A DNA stretch of 64,000 nucleotides from CAYUZU01 sp964448675. GTDB lineage: Bacteria; Planctomycetota; Phycisphaerae; UBA1845; Fen-1342. Shown one piece after another: positions 7,679 through 16,275 of the stretch (position 1 is the stretch's first letter; each line of letters starts with the position of its first letter). The notes under the pieces were generated by a model. The model did no database searches. It was not told the origin of the DNA and was given only the letters and a program-made list of their open reading frames with translations. The translations under genes were made by a program, and so were the position numbers. Location of the stretch: positions 62,001 through 126,000 of the forward strand of contig CAYUZU010000011.1 in NCBI GenBank assembly GCA_964448675.1. Reading direction: 5' to 3'.

Positions 7679-9331
7679 ATGTACGCTTTGATGCGAGCGA
7701 TGCGTCCGACCGGCGCCGTTGTGTGTTCGCTGTCCCTGCTCATGCTGGCGTTGACCGTCAACCTCGGTGGCTGCCCGCAGCCTGACCAGGGAGAGTTGGA
7801 TCCGCCCGACCCCGCCGAGGGGCCGGCCGGGCCGGTGGGACCGGAAGGGCCACAGGGCGAGCAGGGCTTCCGCGGCCCGCCGGGAGAACAGGGGGAGCGG
7901 GGTCCCCAAGGCGAACAGGGCGAGCAGGGCGAACAGGGCCAGCGCGGGCCTGAAGGGCCGCCGGGCGAGAATCTCACGCTGCCGGCCGGCACGCCGGTCG
8001 TCGACACCGTCAGCCATGACGGCTTCCTCGTGCCTGGCGACATTGTCGACCTGGAAGGCACCGACCTGAATGTCGACGAGGTCATGGTCGGCAACCACAC
8101 CGCGCGGATTGTCGACGCCACGGACACCAAGCTGACCATGCAGATCCCCGCCGGCGTTCCTGCCGGCCGCAACACCGTCCGCCTGCTGAAGTACACGACC
8201 GAGAGCCAGGTGCTCCGCGATGAGGTCAGCATCGAGGTGCACCGGCTGGCGATCTTCCTCGCCGAAGGTGCGAGCACCGATCCCGACGACGATTTCATCA
8301 CGATTGTCGACACCGCCGACCAGACCATCCTCGGCCAGATCGCGCGCAACGTCGGCCGCGACCAGGGTGGCCTCGTGCCTTACAACGCGACCTTCGCCAA
8401 CCACGGCTCCCTGGCTCTCGTGCCCACCGGCGATGGCGAGGTCACCTGGATTGACATGACCAGCGTCATCACCGGCGACCCGACCGATGAGCCCACCAAT
8501 GGCACCGTCAAGCTCTACGACGAAGGCGGCGAATCGAACGACGCGGCCGCCATGACCGTCAGCGGCGTCGCCGTCAGCCCCGACGGTACCGTCGCCGTGG
8601 CCGTCGACGAGCTGCGCCAGCAGTTCTGGACCATCGAGATCACCGGCGACACCCCGCCGTATACGACCGCGCCGGTCAACGAGGCGCCGGCCGCGCCGGC
8701 CCTGACCATCGCCGGCACCAGTGCGCCGCGCTGTCCGGCGTTCGTTGACAGCGACACGCTGGTCGCGCCGTACTACGACGCAGTGACGGGCCTGCTGGCT
8801 GTCCTGACGCTGGACACCGGCACGCTGACGCTCAGCGAGGCCGACACGGTCGACACCGGCGCCCCGCTGCTGGCCCAGGCGGCCTACCTGGGTGACCGCG
8901 CGCAGGTGCTGACCGCTACCCGTACCAACAACGCGATGGCCACGTCGCTCATTGGCGGCACGACGGTCACGTCGCTGGCGAGCGTCGACACGCTCATGAC
9001 CGACGGCGCGGCGATCCTGCTCGCGTTCGATACCGACCCCACGGACCGCTTTTCGTACGCGATCGCGATCAACAGCTCGGTCGTGACGTCGGTGTTCATG
9101 GGCGACGCCGTGCTCGCCAAGATCACGGAGAACGACGTCCTGTCGTCGACCAATCCCCAGGCGATCGCCGTGGACCCCGTCGCCGGCGCGTACCTCTACG
9201 TCGGCCTCCGGGACGGCGACTTCGTGGACATCGTCGACGTCGACGGCGGCACGCTCACGCCGCGGGCCACCAATCCGCTTGCCGGCAATACGGCGTTCGA
9301 GCGCTGCGTCGGCATCGCGATTCAACCATAA
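7679..9331 (+). CDS. Lipoprotein with collagen-like stalk, IPT-like and beta-propeller-like domains
   Basis: This 550-residue protein begins with a lipoprotein signal (lipobox LGGC, Cys32). Residues 48-95 form sixteen uninterrupted Gly-X-Y triplets rich in Pro, Glu and Gln, a bacterial collagen-like stalk. An IPT/TIG-like segment (about 105-180) follows, then repeated beta-strand units with motifs such as AVSPDGTVAVAVDE and AVDPVAGAYLYVG that suggest a beta-propeller. It is probably a surface lipoprotein that displays its C-terminal domain on a triple-helical stalk. The start is ATG 7679; ATG 7691 is an alternative. A strong intrinsic terminator follows the stop. Confidence 0.82.
   Translation: MYALMRAMRPTGAVVCSLSLLMLALTVNLGGCPQPDQGELDPPDPAEGPAGPVGPEGPQGEQGFRGPPGEQGERGPQGEQGEQGEQGQRGPEGPPGENLTLPAGTPVVDTVSHDGFLVPGDIVDLEGTDLNVDEVMVGNHTARIVDATDTKLTMQIPAGVPAGRNTVRLLKYTTESQVLRDEVSIEVHRLAIFLAEGASTDPDDDFITIVDTADQTILGQIARNVGRDQGGLVPYNATFANHGSLALVPTGDGEVTWIDMTSVITGDPTDEPTNGTVKLYDEGGESNDAAAMTVSGVAVSPDGTVAVAVDELRQQFWTIEITGDTPPYTTAPVNEAPAAPALTIAGTSAPRCPAFVDSDTLVAPYYDAVTGLLAVLTLDTGTLTLSEADTVDTGAPLLAQAAYLGDRAQVLTATRTNNAMATSLIGGTTVTSLASVDTLMTDGAAILLAFDTDPTDRFSYAIAINSSVVTSVFMGDAVLAKITENDVLSSTNPQAIAVDPVAGAYLYVGLRDGDFVDIVDVDGGTLTPRATNPLAGNTAFERCVGIAIQP
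7820..7963 (+). repeat. Collagen-like Gly-X-Y coding repeat
   Basis: Sixteen consecutive nine-base units each encode Gly-X-Y. The nucleotide units are imperfect (ggcgaacag-like units recur near the centre), so the tract may expand or contract by recombination. It encodes residues 48-95 of the lipoprotein. Confidence 0.85.
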
Positions 9332-9371
9332 CCACCGATCCTGCGAGTCACGGGACCGGGAGGTATCCGTT

Positions 9372-9409
9372 GCCGCGGGCGTTTCTTCGGAGCGCCCGCG
9401 GCGTTTTTC
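9372..9409 (+). terminator. Strong intrinsic terminator
   Basis: A perfect 10-bp stem pairs GCCGCGGGCG (9372-9381) with CGCCCGCGGC (9393-9402) across an 11-nt loop. It is followed after one G by five T residues (9404-9408). It ends the collagen-like lipoprotein transcript 41 bases after the stop and isolates it from gcvT. Confidence 0.88.
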
Positions 9410-9551
9410 TGCGCGTCCGGGGGCGCTGTCGGCCAAGTTTCGAGCGGCGGGCGTTTCCGCTATGATGCTGAATTCAGGCCGACGCCGCGGTCCCACGCGG
9501 TCCGGGTGTCGGGTTGCCGGCCAGAGTTTCTCGAAGTCACAGGATCGCCCC

Positions 9552-10634
9552 ATGCTTCAAACGCCGCTGAACGCCTTTCACCGTGAGCACAACGCCCGCC
9601 TGGTCGATTTCGCCGGGTGGGAGATGCCGGTCATGTACACGAGCATTGTCGACGAGCACGTCTACACGCGCGAGCACGCGACGTTCTTCGACGTCTCGCA
9701 CATGGGACGTGTCGAGTTCCGCGGTCCCGACGCCGAGAAGTTCCTGGAGAAGCTCAACACCCGCAACATCGGCAGCGCCAAGCCCGGCATGTGCCGCTAC
9801 AGCCACATGTGCAAGGAAGATGGCGGCGTGCTCGACGACGTGATCGTCTCGAAGGCGGACGATCACTTCCTGGTCGTCTGTAATGCGTCCAACCGCGAGA
9901 AGCTCCTCGGCTGGTGGGACCAGCAGCGGGCCGGGTTCGACGTGGAAATCACCGACCGCACGCTCGAAACTGCCATGGTCGCCATCCAGGGCCCCGAGGC
10001 ACTGGCGACCCTGGGCCAGCTCCTCCCCATCCCGCTCGACGACCTGAAGCGCTACCGCTTCAAGAGCGGCACGCTGATGGGCGCCGACTACTACATCGCC
10101 CGCAGCGGCTACACCGGCGAGGACGGCGTCGAGATCATCCTGCCCGCGAGCATGGCTCCGACGGCCCTGCAGATGCTGGTCAGCCAGTCCGAGGGCCTCG
10201 CCAAGCCCATCCGCCCCGCCGGCCTCGGGTGCCGCGACACCCTCCGCCTGGAGGCCGGCATGCCGCTCTACGGCCACGAGCTCAGCGAGGACTGGGACTC
10301 GATTACCGCAGGGCAGGGCTGGGCCGTCGACCTGAGCAAGGACTTCATCGGCAAAGATGTGCTACGGCGCGTCCACGACGCAGGCCCCGAGCAGACCATC
10401 ATCGGGCTCGAGATCGCGGGCAAGCGCATCGCCCGGCACGGGGCGACGGTACACGTCGGCGACGAGCAGGTGGGCCAGGTCACCAGCGGCACGCAAAGCC
10501 CCACGCTCGGCAAGAACATCGCGATGGCCCTCGTGCGGGCCAACCTCGCGGCAGCGGGCACGCAGCTCGCGGTCGACATCCGCGGTCACCGCAGCCCGGC
10601 GAAAGTGGTACCACTACCGTTCTATAAGCGCTGA
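9552..10634 (+). CDS. gcvT: Glycine cleavage system T protein (aminomethyltransferase)
   Basis: This 360-residue enzyme moves the methylene group from aminomethyl-lipoyl H-protein to tetrahydrofolate and releases ammonia. Family landmarks are clear: the N-terminal TPLNAFHREHNARLVDFAGWEMPV, SHMGRVEF, the GGVLDD segment carrying the catalytic Asp, SGYTGEDG, and RDTLRLEAGMPLYGHEL near the end of the GCV_T domain. The C-terminal barrel includes a VGQVTSGTQSPTLGKNIAMA stretch. The start at 9552 gives the usual N-terminus. gcvH and gcvP are not in the window, so the system is split. Confidence 0.95.
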   Translation: MLQTPLNAFHREHNARLVDFAGWEMPVMYTSIVDEHVYTREHATFFDVSHMGRVEFRGPDAEKFLEKLNTRNIGSAKPGMCRYSHMCKEDGGVLDDVIVSKADDHFLVVCNASNREKLLGWWDQQRAGFDVEITDRTLETAMVAIQGPEALATLGQLLPIPLDDLKRYRFKSGTLMGADYYIARSGYTGEDGVEIILPASMAPTALQMLVSQSEGLAKPIRPAGLGCRDTLRLEAGMPLYGHELSEDWDSITAGQGWAVDLSKDFIGKDVLRRVHDAGPEQTIIGLEIAGKRIARHGATVHVGDEQVGQVTSGTQSPTLGKNIAMALVRANLAAAGTQLAVDIRGHRSPAKVVPLPFYKR

Positions 10635-10700
10635 CACGAAGCGGCCCGGCGATAAACTCGGTTTCATCTTCATATTTCCTTTATACTCTGCACGGAGAAT

Positions 10701-11444
10701 ATGAGTGTTGTGAGAGATTCCCTGCCTTCAGTTCGTGTCGCGGCGCCGTGGTGCGCGCGCGTGTTGCCGTTGCAATCCCCCGCGCGGATGCCGGCCCATT
10801 GGGCGTGCCTGCTGGTCGGCGGCGGGCTGTGGGGCATCCTCCTGCTGTCATCCTTTGCGGTCGACGGTATTGTTACGGGATGGATCGCCGAGGCGATTCA
10901 GCCGGACACGTATGTGCGCCGAGCGGTCAAGCTGCCCGCCCACCTGTTCAACTGGGAGAGCTTCCTGCTGCTCGGCGTGGCCTTGGCGCTGCACCCACGT
11001 CGGCGCACGCTGCTGCGCGCCTACGTCGCCACCATCGTCGCCACGCTGGTGATCCTCCACCTCGCGAAATTCGTCATCGGCCGCGTGCGGCCCGACCTCG
11101 AATGCGGTCCGTACTACCTTTGCCCCTTTGGCGACCCGCGCCTGGGCTTTGACTCGTTTCCCTCCGGCCACGCCACGCTGGCGGTCTTGCTGACGCTGCT
11201 GGCGGCGCTCTACCTGCGTCGTTCGTGGGTGGTGCTGCTGCCGCTGGCCATTCTCACCTGCGTCGGCCGCGTCGCGCTCCAGCGGCACTTCGTGTCCGAC
11301 GTACTGGCCGGCGCCGGCCTGGCCTGCCTGATGGTCTACCTCGCCGTCCGCATCTTCGGCCGCGAGGCCTTCCCCACGCTCCGCTTGTCGAGCTACCGGG
11401 CGATGTTGCCGCGCCGCCGACCGCCCTGGCCCGCCCCCGCCTGA
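10701..11444 (+). CDS. PAP2-family phosphatase (membrane)
   Basis: This 247-residue polytopic membrane protein has the full PAP2 signature: K-x6-RP (KFVIGRVRP), PSGH, and R-x5-H-x3-D (RVALQRHFVSD). The last two motifs flank a transmembrane helix. Such enzymes dephosphorylate undecaprenyl pyrophosphate, phosphatidic acid or lipid A phosphates. The substrate is not readable here, but its convergent neighbour is a lipid-linked sugar transferase, so an envelope role is plausible. The ATG at 10701 has CGGAGA four to nine bases upstream. Confidence 0.87.
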   Translation: MSVVRDSLPSVRVAAPWCARVLPLQSPARMPAHWACLLVGGGLWGILLLSSFAVDGIVTGWIAEAIQPDTYVRRAVKLPAHLFNWESFLLLGVALALHPRRRTLLRAYVATIVATLVILHLAKFVIGRVRPDLECGPYYLCPFGDPRLGFDSFPSGHATLAVLLTLLAALYLRRSWVVLLPLAILTCVGRVALQRHFVSDVLAGAGLACLMVYLAVRIFGREAFPTLRLSSYRAMLPRRRPPWPAPA

Positions 11445-11457
11445 GCGCCGGCCGGCT

Positions 11458-13320
11458 CTACTGCACCAGCGGGTCGACCAGCCGCAGCCGCACCCAGCGC
11501 CCGTTCGAGTAGTTGAACCCCGCAACCTCTGCCAGTACCCGCGCCTCGTGCTTCGCGAACGCCGCTTCCTCGGTCACGATCAGCAGCCCATGTGGATGCT
11601 GCCGCACCCAGCCCCGCAGGTCCGCCCAACTCAGCCGCTCGACCCGCCCGCGCGTCAGGAAAACGAGGCTGTCCTCGTGGTAGCCGGCGGCGGCGAGCGG
11701 GCGAATACGCTGCGGGTCCTGGGCGTGCACGGCCGCCACGATCCGCGAGCTGAGCCACAGGTGTTGCAGATTGGGGGCGATGAACTGCAGAATGACGCCG
11801 TGGCCGATGACCGCGATCGTCACCGCGAGCCACTGCACCGTGCGGATGTTCCGGCGCCACAATCCCACGGCCAGCGCCGTGGCGAGAAACACCACCGCCA
11901 GCATGCCCGCCGCGATGATCGTGAAGAGCACCGGATCGGGCGGCAGTTTACCCACAACGATCAGGGCCGATGGCGCTACCACTGCCAGCACGAACGTCAT
12001 CACCGCCCAGCCGATAAGGAGCCCGCGACCGCTGTGCGTGCCGAACACCCAGCGCCAGCCCCATGCGCCATACAGCGCTCGCGCGCAGAGTAGCGCCAAC
12101 GCCGGGTACATCGGCAGCGTGTAGTGCGGCAGCTTCGTCGCGACGAGCTCGAACAGCAGCCAGCTCGGCACGATCCACGCCAGGCAGAACAACTCGGCCG
12201 CCCGCGCCGGCCGGCGCAGCCGCCACCAGTCTCGTACGCGCGTCCACCAGCCGCGGCGCATCGCGCCGTCACGAGCGGTGGTGGTGGCGAACGACCGCCG
12301 TGCGGCGCGCCACGCGCCCGGCACCAGGGCCAGCGACCCTGGCCACAACAGCACCGGCAGCAGCAGCAGGTGATAGCCCGGTGGCCCGGTGTGCCCCTCG
12401 CGGGCCGACACGCTGCGCCCCACGGTTTCATCAATGACGGTATCCAGAAAACGCTGCCAGCCGAGCTGTTGTCCGACGAGCACAATCCAGGGCGTGACGA
12501 TCAGGACCACGACACCGACGCCGATCGCCGGCCGCAGGCGCTGTAACCAGCGCCATTCGCGCGTCAGCACGCACAGCGCCAGGGCGGTCAGCAGTGCAAC
12601 GACCGGCGTCACGGGGCCCTTGGTGAGCGTCCCGAGCGCTACGGCCAGCCAGAACACCAGCGTCCACCCGAAGCCGCTGTGCGACGTATGTCGGCCGCGC
12701 CACAATTCAAAGAGCGCCCACTGCGCCAGTGTGGTGAACGCGAGCAGCGCCTGGTCGGCCCGTGCCTGGCGGGCATCGAGCATGACCACCGCCGAGCACC
12801 CGATCAGCACCGCGGCCACGAGTCCCACCGGCGGTGCGAACATGCGACAGCCGATACGCCACGTCAGCAGGACCGTAACCAGCGCCGCCAGCACCGACGG
12901 CAGGCGATACGCCCAGATACCAGCCTTGGCGGGCGGCAGAGGGGCGCCACCGGTTGGCGACACGATCGGGTGCGCTTGCCGGTCGTCCGTCACCGTGGTC
13001 GGCGCGCCGACCAGGTCGGCCGCCCCGGCCTGCAGCCAGTAGATCAGCGGCGGCTTGTTGAGCCGCGGCTTGCCCTGGATGCGGGGGATGATGTAGTCGT
13101 GCCAATCGTCGGACGCCGCCATCTGGCGCGATGCTTCGGCGAAGCGGGCTTCGTCGCGGTCGATCGGCGGCAGGACGAACACGCCCGGCAAATAGAACGC
13201 CGCACAGAGCAGCACCAGCAGCACACCGCCCGGCCAGCGCGCCGACCAATGCGTGCGCAGGTGCGCCGGCACGCGGCGAGCGTGTGGCGGTGCGTGGTGG
13301 TGTTGGAGCGCTTCGGTCAC
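11458..13320 (-). CDS. ArnT-like polyprenyl-phosphate-sugar glycosyltransferase
   Basis: This 620-residue GT-C membrane protein has about a dozen hydrophobic segments. The N-terminal loop carries the conserved acidic motif PIDRDEARFAEASRQM followed by RIQGKPRLNKPPLIYWLQA. This is typical of GT39/GT83 enzymes such as ArnT, which move a sugar from a polyprenyl-phosphate carrier to lipid A or protein in the periplasm. The start is GTG 13320; no ATG offers the N-terminal membrane helix. It converges on the PAP2 gene with 13 bp between stops. Acceptor and sugar are unknown. Confidence 0.85.
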   Translation of the reverse strand: MTEALQHHHAPPHARRVPAHLRTHWSARWPGGVLLVLLCAAFYLPGVFVLPPIDRDEARFAEASRQMAASDDWHDYIIPRIQGKPRLNKPPLIYWLQAGAADLVGAPTTVTDDRQAHPIVSPTGGAPLPPAKAGIWAYRLPSVLAALVTVLLTWRIGCRMFAPPVGLVAAVLIGCSAVVMLDARQARADQALLAFTTLAQWALFELWRGRHTSHSGFGWTLVFWLAVALGTLTKGPVTPVVALLTALALCVLTREWRWLQRLRPAIGVGVVVLIVTPWIVLVGQQLGWQRFLDTVIDETVGRSVSAREGHTGPPGYHLLLLPVLLWPGSLALVPGAWRAARRSFATTTARDGAMRRGWWTRVRDWWRLRRPARAAELFCLAWIVPSWLLFELVATKLPHYTLPMYPALALLCARALYGAWGWRWVFGTHSGRGLLIGWAVMTFVLAVVAPSALIVVGKLPPDPVLFTIIAAGMLAVVFLATALAVGLWRRNIRTVQWLAVTIAVIGHGVILQFIAPNLQHLWLSSRIVAAVHAQDPQRIRPLAAAGYHEDSLVFLTRGRVERLSWADLRGWVRQHPHGLLIVTEEAAFAKHEARVLAEVAGFNYSNGRWVRLRLVDPLVQ

Positions 13321-13399
13321 GGGCGGCGAGACTAGCTCCGGCGGAGTGGGCTCGCAAGTCGCGCGGGCACAATGACATGGGACGACGTATCATGCCACG

Positions 13400-14521
13400 A
13401 TGACTTCGCGCGAGCGATTGCTGACGGCCTTGCGTGGCGCGCGGCCCGACCGGACGCCGGTGACGATCTACGAGCTATCACCTTACGCCGATGACTGGGC
13501 CGCGGGCGATCCCTCGTACGCGCCACTGCTGGAGCTCGAACGGCAGTGGGGCGACAGCTTCGTCTTCACGCCCGGTGCGTTTCCGGTCTTCTTCGATGAG
13601 CAGGGCGGCGTGCGCGAGAAGCTCACGACCGCCGCCGACGGGACGACCTGGCGCACGCGCGAGCTCGACACGCCGCGGGGACCGCTGCGGGCGGTTTCGC
13701 GGCGGCCGCCCGATCTGATGACCTGGTGGCAGGTTGAGCCGCTGATCAAGACCGACGCCGACCTCGACCGCGTGCTGGCACTGCCCGATCCACGGATTTC
13801 CGTTGATGCGGCAGCGATCCGCGCGATAGAGCAGCGCACCGGGGACGCGGGCGTGTTGTGCTTCAATCCGGGCGATGCGCTGGGCCGCGTGGTCGACCTG
13901 TTCCGGTTCGAAGACTTCGTGCTGCGCGCGCACCGCGACGACGCGCCGATCCGCGCGCTGCTCGCGCGGGCGAATGCCCAGCTCATCACGGCGGTGCGGG
14001 CCCACGCGGGGATCGTGCGGGACGCCGCGTTTCGGCTGTGGGGGCCGGAGTACAGCGGGGCGCCGCTGATGAACCCGCGGCGCTACTTCCAGCCGTACGT
14101 CGTCGCGCCCGATCGCGACCTGACCGCCGCGATTCACGAGACCGGCAACTTGAGCATCGTCCATTGCCACGGCCGGCTCGCTGCGCTGCTGGAGCCGATC
14201 ACGGACATTGGTGCTGATGCCTTGGAACCACTGGAGGCGTTGCCCATTGCGACCGCCGACGTGACGCTCGACGAGATTTTCCGACGCGCCGGTGATCGCT
14301 TGTGCCTGATGGGTGGCATTCAGGCGCAGGTGCTGGAGCATGCGCCGCCGGCAGAGATGGAGGCGCACGTACGAAACGTCGCGCGGGTTGCGGCCGAAGC
14401 AGGAGCGTTCGTGATCTTGCCGACGGCGGCGCCGTTCATGCGGCCACTGACGCCGCGCTGCCTGCAGAATGCCGAGATCATGTATCGAGTGGTGCGCCGT
14501 GAAACTTCGCGTCGGCGGTGA
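13400..14521 (+). CDS. Uroporphyrinogen decarboxylase-superfamily protein
   Basis: This 373-residue protein belongs to the UroD/cobalamin methyltransferase superfamily, seen from MTSRERLLTALRGARPDRTPV at the N-terminus, the central HCHGRLAALLEPITDIGADALEPLE and the later CLMGGIQAQVL. Corrinoid methyltransferases (MtaA/MtbA) bind zinc through an HxC motif at this place. Here the sequence is His-Cys-His-Gly, so zinc binding is possible but not canonical. True HemE is less likely because the usual N-terminal substrate-binding motif is not seen. No corrinoid protein is encoded nearby, so the substrate is open. Its 3' end overlaps the convergent thioesterase gene by 44 bp. Confidence 0.75.
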   Translation: MTSRERLLTALRGARPDRTPVTIYELSPYADDWAAGDPSYAPLLELERQWGDSFVFTPGAFPVFFDEQGGVREKLTTAADGTTWRTRELDTPRGPLRAVSRRPPDLMTWWQVEPLIKTDADLDRVLALPDPRISVDAAAIRAIEQRTGDAGVLCFNPGDALGRVVDLFRFEDFVLRAHRDDAPIRALLARANAQLITAVRAHAGIVRDAAFRLWGPEYSGAPLMNPRRYFQPYVVAPDRDLTAAIHETGNLSIVHCHGRLAALLEPITDIGADALEPLEALPIATADVTLDEIFRRAGDRLCLMGGIQAQVLEHAPPAEMEAHVRNVARVAAEAGAFVILPTAAPFMRPLTPRCLQNAEIMYRVVRRETSRRR

Positions 14522-14927
14522 CACGGACCCGGTCGTGCTGGATCAGCTCCGCCTTCAGGATGTACAGCGGCGCGCGAAACTCGACCAGCCACGCGCGCAC
14601 CGTCGCCGCGGCGCCCACGTCGACCGGATGGCGATACGCGATGTTCAGCCGCGCCGTCATCCCGCGGATCCGCCGGGCGAACAGGCAATGCGTCATGGCT
14701 GAATCGAGCAGGGTCGCCACGATGCCGCCGTGCAAGCGGTCCGGATACCCCTGGTAGTGCGCGTCGCAGGCGAAATGCGTCGTCACGCTGCCATCTTCGG
14801 CCACATCGAACGAAAGCCCGAGGCCGCCCTCACGTGGCGGCCGGCACGCGATGCACGCAGGGTGGCAGCACGCGCTGACTGCGTCGGGGTCGGTCGTGGG
14901 CCGCGTTGTCGGCGCTTGATCCGTCAT
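14478..14927 (-). CDS. PaaI-type hotdog thioesterase
   Basis: This 149-residue hotdog-fold protein carries the family motif LHGGIVATLLDSAMTH (about residues 68-83), close to the HGG/LDxA signature of acyl-CoA thioesterases in the PaaI group. The N-terminal segment contains two Cys-containing turns (CCHPACIAC) that could bind metal. The start is ATG 14927, 11 bp after the NifX-like gene, so it looks like the last gene of the minus-strand iron-sulfur operon. Its 3' end overlaps the convergent UroD-like gene by 44 bp. Its link to the ATPase/NifX module is positional only. Confidence 0.78.
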   Translation of the reverse strand: MTDQAPTTRPTTDPDAVSACCHPACIACRPPREGGLGLSFDVAEDGSVTTHFACDAHYQGYPDRLHGGIVATLLDSAMTHCLFARRIRGMTARLNIAYRHPVDVGAAATVRAWLVEFRAPLYILKAELIQHDRVRVTADAKFHGAPLDT

Positions 14928-14938
14928 GGTGGTGGGTC

Positions 14939-15334
14939 TCACGAGTCCCGACCGTCGTGGGCACAACCGCCGCCCGGCCGTTGCGCCGCGCTGCCGTGGC
15001 TGCACGCGTTGCCGGCGGTGGCGAGGTTGCCCGCAACGTACGCCGTCGCCACGGCGCGGGCATCATCGCCGGCGACGCCGGTCACGACTTCGATCCCTTG
15101 GCTGCCGAGCAGTTGCTGCGCGCGGCCGCCCATGCCGCCGGCGAGCACCACGTTCACCTTCTGCTCGGCCAGCCATCGGGGCAGGGCGCCCGGCTCGTGC
15201 GGCGGGGCGTCGAGCACGGTCTCGCTATCGATGCGGCCGGACTGGGGATCGACGTCCAGCACGGCAAACTGCGGGGCGTGGCCGAAGTGTGGCACAACGC
15301 GTCCGTTTTCACAGGGAATCGCGATTCTCTTCAT
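14939..15334 (-). CDS. NifX/ORP-like FeMo-cofactor-binding family protein (131 aa)
   Basis: This small protein begins MKRIAIPCENGRVVPHFGHAPQF and continues with the NVVLAGGMGGRAQQLL segment typical of the dinitrogenase iron-molybdenum cofactor family (NifX/NafY/MTH1175/orange protein). Members bind metal-sulfur clusters. The C-terminal tail is rich in Cys, His and Gly (CSHGSAAQRPGGGCAHDG) and may add metal ligands. The ATG overlaps the stop of the upstream ATPase gene by 4 bp. No nitrogenase genes are nearby, so a role outside nitrogen fixation is likely. Confidence 0.85.
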   Translation of the reverse strand: MKRIAIPCENGRVVPHFGHAPQFAVLDVDPQSGRIDSETVLDAPPHEPGALPRWLAEQKVNVVLAGGMGGRAQQLLGSQGIEVVTGVAGDDARAVATAYVAGNLATAGNACSHGSAAQRPGGGCAHDGRDS

Positions 15335-16275
15335 CGGATCTCCGATCCTGGTTGAGGCGACCGGGCGGTTTTGTGCCGCGGCGTGTGCCGGAGCCGTTCC
15401 TGGACCTGCGCCCAGACCTCACACAGGGCCGCGGCCGCCGGGCCATTGTCTTGCTCGATGATCGTTCGGCCACTCATCTGAGCGGCGACGACCGCCTTAT
15501 CGTAGGGGATTCGGGTGGTTGTCTCTACACCGGCGGCGTAAGCCGCTCGTTCGAGCTGGTCCGCGACGTCGGGGGCGACGTCGGCCTTGTTCACGCAGGC
15601 CATGGCCGGCACCTCGAAGTGCCGCAGGAGTTCGGCGGCCCGCTGAAAATCGTGTAAGCCCGAGACGCTCGGCTCGGTGACAATCAGCGCGAGGTCGGCA
15701 CCGCGCACCGAGGCGATCACCGGACAGCCGGCCCCCGGCACGCCGTCGCAGATGATCAGCGATCGGTCGGCCGCTTCGCTGCGCTGACGCGCCTCGCTGC
15801 GCAGCAGCGTGACGAGCTTCCCCGACGTCCCGCGGCCGGGCTTGAGCCGTGCGTGCACGAACGGCCCAAAGCGCGTGTCCGACACGTACCATTCACCGTT
15901 GAAGGCCGGGACCATTTCGACGGCCTGCGCCGGGCAGATCTGCGCGCACACCCGGCAGCCCTCGCACTTGAGTGGATCGACCAGGTAGGTCTCGCTCGCC
16001 AGCCGCGTCGGGGGGCCGCCCCCGCGAATCGCATCAAAGCGACACATCGCGGCGCAGCGGCCACAGCCGATGCACTGGTCCCGGCGCAGCAGCGCGGTCT
16101 CGCCGCCGACAAAATCGCGCCGCTCGCGGATCTCGGGGCGCAGCACGATGTGCAGGTCGGGCGTTTCGACGTCGCAGTCGACCAGCAGGGCGCTGTCGGC
16201 CAGTGCCGCCAGGCCGCCGACGACGCTGGTCTTTCCGGTGCCGCCCTTGCCGCTGATGATTACCAGCTCCGGCAT
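15331..16275 (-). CDS. MinD/Mrp-type ATPase with ferredoxin domain (second copy)
   Basis: This 314-residue P-loop ATPase has the deviant Walker A SGKGGTGKTS (residues 8-17) of the MinD/ParA/Mrp class. It has two inserted [4Fe-4S] motifs, Cys68-71-74-78 and Cys104-107-110-114, like a bacterial ferredoxin. Later motifs (LIICDGVPGAGCPVIASV, VTEPSVSGLHDF, ACVNKAD) match the ferredoxin-containing Mrp-like ATPases found with NifX-like proteins in anaerobes. The ATG at 16275 overlaps the preceding ATPase gene by 16 bp, and the stop overlaps the next gene by 4 bp. It likely uses ATP to load or move an iron-sulfur or mixed-metal cluster. Confidence 0.9.
   Translation of the reverse strand: MPELVIISGKGGTGKTSVVGGLAALADSALLVDCDVETPDLHIVLRPEIRERRDFVGGETALLRRDQCIGCGRCAAMCRFDAIRGGGPPTRLASETYLVDPLKCEGCRVCAQICPAQAVEMVPAFNGEWYVSDTRFGPFVHARLKPGRGTSGKLVTLLRSEARQRSEAADRSLIICDGVPGAGCPVIASVRGADLALIVTEPSVSGLHDFQRAAELLRHFEVPAMACVNKADVAPDVADQLERAAYAAGVETTTRIPYDKAVVAAQMSGRTIIEQDNGPAAAALCEVWAQVQERLRHTPRHKTARSPQPGSEIR

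Noticed and set aside
6794..9553. A 919-codon open frame antisense to the PEP-CTERM and collagen-like genes
   Set aside because: It is a by-product of high GC content, has repetitive Arg/Gly/Val-rich residues and no domain, and lies opposite two genes with signal peptides and clear motifs.
10682..10687. TATACT as a -10 element for the PAP2 gene
   Set aside because: It lies only 13 bases before the start codon, overlapping the region needed for the ribosome-binding site, with no good -35.
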